A stretch of DNA of 64,000 nt from Limnobacter sp. 130 (GTDB taxonomy: Bacteria; Pseudomonadota; Gammaproteobacteria; Burkholderiales; Burkholderiaceae_B): positions 1,609,071-1,673,070 of the forward strand of contig NZ_LR732328.1 of the NCBI RefSeq assembly GCF_902506325.1, written 5' to 3'. Below are positions 57,262 to 64,000 of this stretch, in pieces. The stretch's first letter is position 1. Each line of letters starts with the position of its first letter. The translations under genes were made by a program, and so were the position numbers. The notes beneath the pieces are model-generated. The model was not told the origin of the DNA. It did no database searches and saw only the letters and a program-made list of their open reading frames with translations.

Positions 57262-57675
57262 CTAACCAGCCTTCAAAATCCCCATTCCCTTCAAAATGCG
57301 GTTGGCGTTGTCGTCGCAATCCATGTTCTCGGGCTTGCCCTCGATCAACTGAATCATGTTTTGCAACTGCAACTTGCTCTGTGCCAGCTTCAATTCCATG
57401 GCCTCCATGTCGGCCACTTTTTTCTTCAACATGCCCACCAGTTCTTCGTGCTTCCAGTTGCTTAAATTGCCGGGCATCACCTGCCGTATTTCTTCCAGCG
57501 TAAAACCGGTTTGTTGCGCGTTGGCAATAATGGCCAACACGGCCACGGCTTCCAGCGGGTACTCGCGGTAACCATTCGCTTTCCGGCTTACTGCGGTAAT
57601 TAAACCTTTGGATTCGTAAAACCGAATGGTGGCCGCAGACAGACCGCTGCGCTTGGCCAACTCGCCAATTTTCAT
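57262..57675 (-). CDS. MerR-family regulator of the OYE gene
   Basis: 137 residues: helix-turn-helix MKIGELAKRSGLSAATIRFYES and a long dimerisation helix (about 78-112), with a single Cys (C122 region, NMDCDDN). Regulators of this kind control oxidoreductases and respond to electrophiles or redox cues rather than metals. It is divergent from the Old Yellow Enzyme and shares the promoter at 57694. Confidence 0.87.
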   Translation of the reverse strand: MKIGELAKRSGLSAATIRFYESKGLITAVSRKANGYREYPLEAVAVLAIIANAQQTGFTLEEIRQVMPGNLSNWKHEELVGMLKKKVADMEAMELKLAQSKLQLQNMIQLIEGKPENMDCDDNANRILKGMGILKAG

Positions 57676-57693
57676 AATGGTGTATTTCCTCTA

Positions 57694-57724
57694 TTGACCT
57701 TCAGGTTAACTTTAAGCTTATTGT
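57694..57724 (+). promoter_or_regulatory. MerR-type promoter for the OYE gene
   Basis: TTGACC (57694-57699), a 19-base spacer and TATTGT (57719-57724). The spacer holds an imperfect dyad centred on GTTAAC (CTTCAGGTTAACTTTAAG). Confidence 0.7.
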
Positions 57725-57752
57725 TTCATCCATTGCAACCATGGAAAACCAC

Positions 57753-58982
57753 ATGAGCCTGTTCACCGCCTTCACGCTGCCCAACGGCACCCAGCTTTCC
57801 AACCGCCTTGCCAAAGCCGCCATGGAAGAAAACCTGGCCAATGCCGACCAAGCTCCTTCCGAGCAATTGATCCGCTTGTACAGCGCGTGGGCTGCGGGCG
57901 GTGCGGGCTTGATGATCACCGGCAACGTGATGATTGATCGCCGGGCCATGACAGGCCCGGGCGGCGTGGTGTTGGAAAACGATTCACAAGCTGCGCAGTT
58001 TGAACGCTGGGCCAAAGCTGCGAAATTAGATGGTGCGCAAGTGTGGATGCAGATTAACCACCCCGGTCGGCAAATGCCGGCCAACTTGGGGCAGCCCACC
58101 GTGGCACCTTCTGAGGTGGCCATGGACTTGGGCAAATTTTCCAAACAGTTCACACCACCGCGTGAACTGACAGCGGCTGAAATTCAAGACATCAAAAACC
58201 GTTTTATCAATGCCGCCATACTGGCTGAGAAATTTGGTTTCAACGGGGTGCAAATTCACGCTGCGCATGGTTATTTGCTCAGCCAGTTTTTATCCCCCAT
58301 ATCGAACAAGCGCAAAGACCAATGGGGTGGCTCGATTGAAAACCGGGCACGCCTGTTGATCGACGTGGTGAAAGGCATTCGCGCAGCGGTGGGGCGACAA
58401 TTTGCTGTGGCTGTAAAAATAAACTCTGCCGACTTTCAGCGCGGTGGCTTTAGCGAAAACGACGCCAAAGCCGTGGTGCAAATGCTCAACCCCATGGGGC
58501 TGGACTTGATCGAGCTTTCAGGCGGCAGCTACGAAGCACCCGCCATGCAAGGCAACGCACGCGACGGTCGCACCCTGGCCCGCGAAGCTTACTTTCTTGA
58601 ATTTGCCAAAGACATTGCCACCGTAGCCACCGTGCCAATTATGGTGACCGGTGGTATTCGCAGACAGGCCGTGGCTGAACAAGTGTTGGCCACCGAGGGC
58701 ATTGACCTGGTGGGTATTGCCACCGCACTGGCGCTGAACCCCAATTTGCCCGACGAATGGAAACAAGGCCAAGCCAGCGTGCCCCAGTTGCGCCCTATTG
58801 CATGGAACAACAAAGTGCTTGCTTCGCTGGCTTACATGGCCATGGTGAAACACCAGTTGAACAGGGTAAGCAAAGGGCGTAACCCCAATGCAAAGGTGAA
58901 CCCTGTATTTGCGTTGGCGCAGCAGCAGCTTGGTGCGTTTTTCAGGACAAGGCAGTACAGAAAGTGGGTGGTACAGGCTTAA
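57753..58982 (+). CDS. Old Yellow Enzyme family NADH:flavin oxidoreductase
   Basis: 409 residues: FMN-binding TIM barrel with HPGRQMP, the catalytic pair region GVQIHAAHGYLLSQFLSP and LIELSGGSYEAP, and phosphate binding at MVTGGIRRQAV. It reduces activated C=C bonds. An upstream ATG at 57741 is also in frame, but with transcription starting near 57731 the later ATG, after GGAAAA, is more natural. Activated by the divergent MerR regulator. Confidence 0.9.
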   Translation: MSLFTAFTLPNGTQLSNRLAKAAMEENLANADQAPSEQLIRLYSAWAAGGAGLMITGNVMIDRRAMTGPGGVVLENDSQAAQFERWAKAAKLDGAQVWMQINHPGRQMPANLGQPTVAPSEVAMDLGKFSKQFTPPRELTAAEIQDIKNRFINAAILAEKFGFNGVQIHAAHGYLLSQFLSPISNKRKDQWGGSIENRARLLIDVVKGIRAAVGRQFAVAVKINSADFQRGGFSENDAKAVVQMLNPMGLDLIELSGGSYEAPAMQGNARDGRTLAREAYFLEFAKDIATVATVPIMVTGGIRRQAVAEQVLATEGIDLVGIATALALNPNLPDEWKQGQASVPQLRPIAWNNKVLASLAYMAMVKHQLNRVSKGRNPNAKVNPVFALAQQQLGAFFRTRQYRKWVVQA

Positions 58983-59095
58983 GAAGAAGCAATCTACACA
59001 TGTTCTCTTTGTAACAGTGTATTGAACACGCCTGAGCCATTGACATCGCACACCGTATTGAGATCTACATCTTTACATTACATTAAAATATTTTA

Positions 59096-59124
59096 TTGAC
59101 AATATTAGTAATATTACATAAATT
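59096..59124 (+). promoter_or_regulatory. Promoter with embedded operator dyad for the desaturase operon
   Basis: TTGACA (59096-59101) and TAAATT (59119-59124) are 17 bases apart. The spacer holds a perfect 7-1-7 dyad, AATATTA-G-TAATATT (59101-59115), and TAATATTAC recurs at 59128-59136. The layout suggests a repressor that responds to membrane fatty acids; the protein is not known. Confidence 0.6.
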
Positions 59125-59197
59125 GCTTAATATTACTTTTTTAAGTAATTTTTATAAAGATCCGATTATCAATATTTTGCAGTTGACGGGCCATGCA

Positions 59198-60220
59198 ATG
59201 AACAACGAAGCCATTACTGATTACAGCGCAGTAACACGCAAAAAAATTAACGAGATTTTAAGCAAAGACGAAATTCGTGCTTTGACTTCACGCTCTGATT
59301 GGGCCGGGTTTTGGGCGATTGTATCAACCTGGGCGGTAATTGCCGGCAATTTTGCATTGGCGGCTTGGTCGCTTACACAAGCAGTTTGGTTGACTGCCAT
59401 CGTGCTTTTGTTGTGTGTCGTTCTAATCGGGGGCCGCCAGTTGGCCTTGGCCATTGCCACGCACGAGGCAACCCACCGCACCTTGTTTGCAACACGCGCC
59501 CTGAACGATCACTTCACCGATTGGCTGTGCGCCCGGCCCGTCGGTTTGGATTTGTTCAAGTACAGGGAACATCACTTCATTCACCACCTGAAAACTGGCA
59601 CCGACGAGGATGTGGATATTTCACTGATTGCCGGTTTGCCCACCACCCGAAAATCACTTGCGCGAAAACTACTGCGCGATGCGGTTGGAATAACAGGCAT
59701 GAAATTCATGTTTGGTCAGTTTGTGATGTGCGCCGAATACATGAAGTGGACAGTGGCCAGCAACTACGAGTGGTTGCCAAAGCAAAGCCGGTGGTTTCAT
59801 GCCAAGCGCTTTGTGATCAATTTCTTTCCCACCCTGATTACCAATTTGGCAATTGCCGCAGCGTTGATGATGTTTGGTTATGGCGAGCTGTATGTACTTT
59901 GGCTGATCGCCTATTTGACCACTTACCCAATGTTCATTCGCATTCGTGCACTGGCGGAACACGCAGCCACCCAACGCACCAACAACATGTTCGAGAACAC
60001 CCGTACCACTCGCGCAGGCTGGTTGGCCAAAAGCCTGGTGGCACCTTTGAATGTGAACTACCACATTGAACACCACGCACTTGCTTCCGTGCCTTGGTAC
60101 AAGCTGCCGAAACTACACAAATTGTTCTTGCAGCGCGGTGTGGTGCAGCCTGCGCCCAGCTACCTGGAAGTGTTGAGGATTGTTTCTTCAAAAAGTCAAA
60201 CATCACCTAATCACGCCTGA
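59198..60220 (+). CDS. Membrane fatty acid desaturase
   Basis: 340 residues with the three His boxes of acyl-lipid desaturases: HEATH, HHFIHH and HIEHH, plus about four membrane segments. It introduces double bonds using O2 and electrons from ferredoxin or cytochrome. The ATG at 59198 is used; the AT-rich frame before it lies in the promoter. It heads a three-gene operon with the PF10118 and crotonase genes, nine bases ahead of the former. Confidence 0.88.
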   Translation: MNNEAITDYSAVTRKKINEILSKDEIRALTSRSDWAGFWAIVSTWAVIAGNFALAAWSLTQAVWLTAIVLLLCVVLIGGRQLALAIATHEATHRTLFATRALNDHFTDWLCARPVGLDLFKYREHHFIHHLKTGTDEDVDISLIAGLPTTRKSLARKLLRDAVGITGMKFMFGQFVMCAEYMKWTVASNYEWLPKQSRWFHAKRFVINFFPTLITNLAIAAALMMFGYGELYVLWLIAYLTTYPMFIRIRALAEHAATQRTNNMFENTRTTRAGWLAKSLVAPLNVNYHIEHHALASVPWYKLPKLHKLFLQRGVVQPAPSYLEVLRIVSSKSQTSPNHA

Positions 60221-60229
60221 GGTTGAGCC

Positions 60230-61084
60230 ATGGACTACGCATTCAAACCGGTTTCTGAACACCAAAACGGCGCCACATTCCCAGTCCGTCGGATGGACTA
60301 TTCCTTCGAAGGAATCAACCGGGATTTCATCAAAAACAATCCCGTGTCTTCGGCCTTGTGGATTGCGTTTCAGGCCTATTTTCCTGAAGGCGAACAGTTT
60401 TTTGTCGACTCAGTTCGTGCTTCGCAGAAGGAAATTACAGACCCGCAACTGAAGCGCGATGTAAGTGCCTTCATTGGTCAGGAAGCCATGCACGGCAAAG
60501 AGCACAAAGTGGCCAATCTTGCATTTGCAAAGGTCGGAATCAATGTGAACAAGCTGGAGAAAGCAGCGGGCTGGGTTCGCAAACAAACCAATCAAAGGCT
60601 TGGCAAAAAACTTCGGCTTGCCGTGACTGCTGCTGCAGAGCATTTCACAGGTGTGATCGCCCAGCAAATCGCGTTTCATCCCGGGTTTTTAAGCGGTGTG
60701 ACCGATCCACAGATCAAACAACTGATTCTGTGGCATGCCATGGAAGAAACCGAGCACAGGGCGGTCGCATTTGATCTGTACCAGCACACCAAGGGGGATT
60801 ACCTGACCAGGGCCTTGGGCATGGGAATTGTGTCGGCTGGAATTGCGCCTGTGGTCTTGGTGGACATGGTCGCTTGCTTAAGGCAAACAGGTCAGCTGAG
60901 CAAAACCAAAGCCTGGGCTGAGTTTTTGGTGGACTATTGGGGGCCAAAGGGGTTTTTCACTCAGGCTGTTCCCGAATTGATGAAATATTTTAAAGCGGAC
61001 TTTCACCCCAATCAGGAAAATCCGGAAGAACTTTTGCATGCATTCCGTCGATATCTGGATATTGTCGAACCCACTTTTCATTAA
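60230..61084 (+). CDS. PF10118-type metal-dependent hydrolase-like protein
   Basis: 284 residues with two carboxylate/His signatures, GQEAMHGKEH and HAMEETEHRAVAFD, typical of the PF10118 family and of a ferritin-like diiron fold. Its name as a hydrolase is a prediction only; an oxygen-activating diiron role is equally possible. Between a desaturase and a crotonase, a role in fatty-acid or alkane metabolism is likely. Confidence 0.82.
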   Translation: MDYAFKPVSEHQNGATFPVRRMDYSFEGINRDFIKNNPVSSALWIAFQAYFPEGEQFFVDSVRASQKEITDPQLKRDVSAFIGQEAMHGKEHKVANLAFAKVGINVNKLEKAAGWVRKQTNQRLGKKLRLAVTAAAEHFTGVIAQQIAFHPGFLSGVTDPQIKQLILWHAMEETEHRAVAFDLYQHTKGDYLTRALGMGIVSAGIAPVVLVDMVACLRQTGQLSKTKAWAEFLVDYWGPKGFFTQAVPELMKYFKADFHPNQENPEELLHAFRRYLDIVEPTFH

Positions 61085-61105
61085 AACAAAACCGCGAGAA
61101 TCCAC

Positions 61106-62026
61106 ATGCTAGAACTTTCCACCTTGACCTACGAGGTCACAGGCCGAGTGGCCCGAATCACTTTGAATCGCCCATCCCGTGGAAACGGCATCACGATGGA
61201 CATGCCGCAGGAACTGGCTCTATGCGTGGAAAAAGCCAATATTGACCCCAACGTGCATGTAATTGCCCTGAGTGGAAATGGCAGCGGTTTTTGTGGCGGC
61301 TACGATTTGGTTGAAAGTGCGCAGGCCGAAGGCAATTTGGGGGAGCTGAATGCCTCGCGCCCGAAAGGTTCAACACTCGACCCCATGGTGCAAATGCAAA
61401 ATCACAACCCAGCCCAAACCTGGGACCCAATGCTTGACTACGCCATGATGAGTCGCAATGTGAAAGGCTTCATGAGCCTGTTTCACAGCGAGAAACCGGT
61501 GGTGTGCAAAGTGCACGGTTATTGTGTGGCCGGCGGTACCGACATGGCCTTGTGCTCCGATCTTCTGGTCATTGCCGAGGATGCGAAAATTGGTTATCCA
61601 CCCGCGCGTGTGTGGGGCTGCCCCACCACGTCAATTTGGTTTCACCGCATTGGGCTGGAAAAAGCCAAGCGCTTGCTGTTCACTGGCGATTGCCTGACAG
61701 GCAAACAAGCACAAGAATGGGGTTTGGCGATAGAGTCAGCGCCCCCAGCCGAGCTAGACGCACGCTTCGAAGCCTTGGTACAACGGATCGCTTTAATGCC
61801 GGTGAACCAACTCATCATGATGAAATTGCTGTTGAATCAATCGGTGATGCAGCAAGGCCTGCACACAACGCAAATTCTGGGCACGGTGTTTGATGGAATC
61901 ACCCGCCACACCAAAGAGGGCTATCAGTTTCAGCAAGACTCGATGGCCCAAGGGTTCATGCAGGCCGTGCGTCAACGAGACGAACCCTTTGGTGACTTCG
62001 GTTTGGATGGTTTTAAGAAGGGCTGA
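61106..62026 (+). CDS. Enoyl-CoA hydratase/isomerase (crotonase) family protein
   Basis: 306 residues. Oxyanion-hole segments read ALSGNGSGFCGGYDLV and KVHGYCVAGGTDMALCSDL; the second of the usual catalytic Glu residues is not obvious, so the exact reaction is uncertain. The N-terminus carries the standard VARITLNRPSRGNGI. Last gene of the desaturase operon, 21 bases after the PF10118 gene. Confidence 0.9.
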   Translation: MLELSTLTYEVTGRVARITLNRPSRGNGITMDMPQELALCVEKANIDPNVHVIALSGNGSGFCGGYDLVESAQAEGNLGELNASRPKGSTLDPMVQMQNHNPAQTWDPMLDYAMMSRNVKGFMSLFHSEKPVVCKVHGYCVAGGTDMALCSDLLVIAEDAKIGYPPARVWGCPTTSIWFHRIGLEKAKRLLFTGDCLTGKQAQEWGLAIESAPPAELDARFEALVQRIALMPVNQLIMMKLLLNQSVMQQGLHTTQILGTVFDGITRHTKEGYQFQQDSMAQGFMQAVRQRDEPFGDFGLDGFKKG

Positions 62027-62061
62027 TCTTCGCTTCAGAGATACAGGGACGAGGAATAGGA

Positions 62062-62562
62062 TTACCCGCCATAGAACGACAGCACCAAAAGACTTACCCC
62101 CTCAATATCAATGAGTTGTAGACGGAAGTCGGTAAGTCCGAGTTCTTCTATCAACGATCCCAGGTGCTGTGAATCTGACAATGTTTTCAACTGAACGCCC
62201 TTCAATGCTTCAGTCACCTTGGCAACATCTGCAGGGGCAAATAACAGGGAAGGCAGAATTTTCAGAACTTGCTCTACATGCTTTACTTTTGGATCTGACC
62301 CTAGAAGTACAGTCACAGCAGCCCCGTAGTGTGCGCAGCGATAAAGCTGTAAATGGAAGCTACCGATACCATTCAAAATACCGGTGTAAGTAGTGCTTCT
62401 TTCAAGCTCTTGAAATCCACTTATATTCTTCGATTTCTTGAAATTTTGTACATCCACTCCACTGGTTGCATATGCACAATCGGAATGTGCATTGGCCCAA
62501 GCAAGCGGCTGAACAAAGGCTGAGCAAGCCACGAGGAATTTAAAAATAGTTTTGTAAATCAT
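62062..62562 (-). CDS. Exported partner/immunity protein candidate
   Basis: 166 residues with a signal peptide ending near LAWANA. The mature part has one Cys pair (SDCAY, YRCAHY) and no recognised family. Its ATG overlaps the stop of the peptidase gene (ATGA), so the two are made together. Coupling a leaderless peptidoglycan hydrolase to a periplasmic small protein is the pattern of effector-immunity pairs. Role inferred from context. Confidence 0.65.
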   Translation of the reverse strand: MIYKTIFKFLVACSAFVQPLAWANAHSDCAYATSGVDVQNFKKSKNISGFQELERSTTYTGILNGIGSFHLQLYRCAHYGAAVTVLLGSDPKVKHVEQVLKILPSLLFAPADVAKVTEALKGVQLKTLSDSQHLGSLIEELGLTDFRLQLIDIEGVSLLVLSFYGG

Positions 62563-63065
62563 GACTTCTCGGGCTGGGGGATTTCTAAGTGATAGGCGGG
62601 ATCTTTTGGTGGTCCGAAATACTTTGCAACTCGCTCGTCGCTTTGCACAACGTCAACAAACAACTTACGCAGAGCTGGATTAATACTGGATGGTGCAATA
62701 TCAATGACGTTCAACTTTGCGGGGTCTGCAACATGGTTGGAAACCTTTGAAGGATCGAGCGCAATAATTTTTGCTTTCATCATTGAGATGATGAACTGCT
62801 TGTGCCGCTTTTTTGATTTGTACTTCGAGTATTCATCAATTACTTGGTCGCCGTACCTGCTGTAAAGCAACTTTTGATGATCTATCCCATAACGCTCAAT
62901 ATTCTCATACATTATTCGAGCTTGATCTGCTGGCGTGCGCGCTGTGCTGGTGATCAAAATTGAGGGTATGCCCGCTTTTTGCATAACATCGGTAAGCACC
63001 AACTTAGAGTACTCCGATACAAACTGCATGCTTTTTGCTGCATCTAGAAATTGAATTGTCGCCAA
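62559..63065 (-). CDS. M15-like peptidoglycan peptidase, leaderless; candidate effector
   Basis: 168 residues without signal peptide. TSTARTPADQARIMYEN resembles the start of D-Ala-D-Ala carboxypeptidase/endolysin M15 domains, and H111 (SNH), D122 (VIDIAP) and H159 (YHLEIP) supply the zinc ligands. The H-to-D spacing is 11 instead of the usual 7, an unusual insertion. The start is TTG at 63065, after AAGGGAAG. It should cut peptide stems of peptidoglycan. Confidence 0.65.
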   Translation of the reverse strand: MATIQFLDAAKSMQFVSEYSKLVLTDVMQKAGIPSILITSTARTPADQARIMYENIERYGIDHQKLLYSRYGDQVIDEYSKYKSKKRHKQFIISMMKAKIIALDPSKVSNHVADPAKLNVIDIAPSSINPALRKLFVDVVQSDERVAKYFGPPKDPAYHLEIPQPEKS

Positions 63066-63257
63066 AGGTCTTCCCTTGAATTTGCATTAATAATGAAGCC
63101 TAGCAAAAACGTTTGAGGGGTGAGAAGTTGAACTTTGTTTGTGGCCGCGTTGATCGAGTCTGAATATCCACGGGGCTATCCCACTCCCCCCAACAAGCGT
63201 AGACTCATTAACAAAGTAAACGAACGTACTGTCACCGCACCACAGGGAGTCGAGCAC

Positions 63258-63872
63258 ATGGAAGCAATGCCACAAGAACCCGCACCACAGGACTTTTCAG
63301 ACCGTTTCGCCAAATCACTCACCATGTTTTTTCGGTGGTTTGCAGACACATTCTTTGCAAAACGCTACGGGCACAGGGCCGTTATTCTTGAAACAGTGGC
63401 TGGGGTGCCCGGCATGGTCGCGGGCATGTGGATTCACCTCAAAAGCCTGCGGAAAATGAAAACCGGCTACGGCCCCACCATTCGAACCCTGCTGGACGAG
63501 GCGGAAAACGAACGCATGCACCTGATGATTTTCATTGAAATTGCAAAGCCAAGCGTCGGGGAGCGGCTGCTGGTGTTGTTTGCCCAGCTGGTGTTCTGGC
63601 ACTTCTATTTTGTGCTGTATGTGTTCTTTCCAACAACTGCGCACCGCATGGTGGGGTATTTTGAAAATCAGGCCGTTGTTAGCTACACCGACTACCTGAC
63701 TGAAATTGATGCGGGCCGAATTGAAAATATCGACGCACCGAAAATTGCGATCGAGTATTACAAATTACCTGCCGATGCAAAGCTACGTGATGTAGTGATC
63801 GCGGTGAGGAAGGACGAACAAGGCCATGCTGATGTGAACCACGACATGGCCGACCATCCACTTCTGGTGTAG
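63258..63872 (+). CDS. aox: Alternative oxidase (AOX)
   Basis: 204 residues from the ATG at 63258 (GGGAG upstream). The diiron ligands are all visible: E45 (ILETVAGVPG), E85 and H88 (ENERMH), E136 (YFENQAVVSYT), E187 and H190 (KDEQGHADVNHDMAD). AOX is a membrane-bound ubiquinol oxidase that reduces O2 to water without pumping protons. It is short relative to plant AOX because it lacks the targeting N-terminus. The frame upstream of 63258 has no support. Confidence 0.92.
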   Translation: MEAMPQEPAPQDFSDRFAKSLTMFFRWFADTFFAKRYGHRAVILETVAGVPGMVAGMWIHLKSLRKMKTGYGPTIRTLLDEAENERMHLMIFIEIAKPSVGERLLVLFAQLVFWHFYFVLYVFFPTTAHRMVGYFENQAVVSYTDYLTEIDAGRIENIDAPKIAIEYYKLPADAKLRDVVIAVRKDEQGHADVNHDMADHPLLV

Positions 63873-63874
63873 TT

Positions 63875-64000
63875 TCAAGCGCCTGCTTTTTCCTGTTTCA
63901 ACCGAATCAGCAGGTACACCGCAAACCCGGTGGCAACACCGGGCACCACGCCCAACAACAGCGCAACCCAGCCGTGGCGAATGCCTTTTACCTTGGCCTC
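63875..64000 (-). CDS. C-terminal end of a small membrane protein (partial)
   Basis: The minus-strand frame ends at 63875-63877, with a hydrophobic helix (WVALLLGVVPGVATGFAVYL) followed by IRLKQEKAGA. The rest lies beyond the window. I do not recognise the family. It converges on the AOX gene with only 2 bases between the stops. Confidence 0.6.
   Translation of the reverse strand, partial: EAKVKGIRHGWVALLLGVVPGVATGFAVYLLIRLKQEKAGA

Overview
This window reads as a chromosomal segment of a betaproteobacterium, most likely Burkholderiales. That rests on the gene families and layout: a single-chain B12-dependent MetH, HME-type RND pumps with CzcI-like and Cus-like partners, a DUF4148-like periplasmic protein, and GC content that looks moderate by eye. 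A Limnobacter-like organism would fit, but this is a guess from gene content. There are no rRNA or tRNA genes, no CRISPR array and no complete insertion sequence.

Layout. 1-13.5 kb is mostly housekeeping: the 5' part of a type III secretion export-gate gene (sctV/flhA family, cut by the window edge), metH with a structured leader, a YgjV-like protein, a Cache/PAS hybrid kinase, TerC, a histidine phosphatase, a universal stress protein, a fasciclin protein and an EamA transporter. 13.6-21.9 kb is signalling: a 1657-residue hybrid kinase, then a PhoP/PhoQ-like two-component system flanked by two secreted PepSY proteins.

22-41 kb is a metal-resistance region. It holds a Cu/Ag-type operon (cusRS, a Cys-rich small protein, cusCBA with CusF fused to CusB) under a perfect 16-bp palindrome. 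A second, Czc-like RND operon follows (CzcI-like protein, TolC-type protein, His/Asp-rich membrane protein, adaptor, pump). Next comes a MerR-regulated locus with a short CDF transporter, a thioredoxin-like protein, a GDCCVxC protein and a 27-residue secreted peptide not captured by ordinary gene length cut-offs. Two promoters there have the 19-bp spacer typical of MerR-activated genes.

41-50 kb has a tandem DsbA-like protein, a B12/radical SAM protein, a cupin, a TRIC channel, a flavodoxin-like protein, a lysozyme-lipoprotein pair and a chromate operon (chrBA). 50-56.3 kb looks acquired: a TetR-controlled set of alcohol dehydrogenases, an LLM oxidoreductase and a small monooxygenase, with two matching TetR operators, ending in a decayed toxin-antitoxin locus that runs into a NERD-domain gene. 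57-64 kb has a MerR-controlled Old Yellow Enzyme, a lipid operon (desaturase, PF10118 protein, crotonase), a second peptidoglycan-hydrolase/periplasmic-partner pair, an alternative oxidase and the end of a small membrane protein.

The most unusual items are the two leaderless peptidoglycan hydrolases each paired with an exported partner (46.0-47.0 and 62.1-63.1 kb), the MerR/27-residue-peptide/GDCCVxC locus, the alternative oxidase, and the PhoQ-like kinase with Arg in place of the conserved Pro of its H-box.
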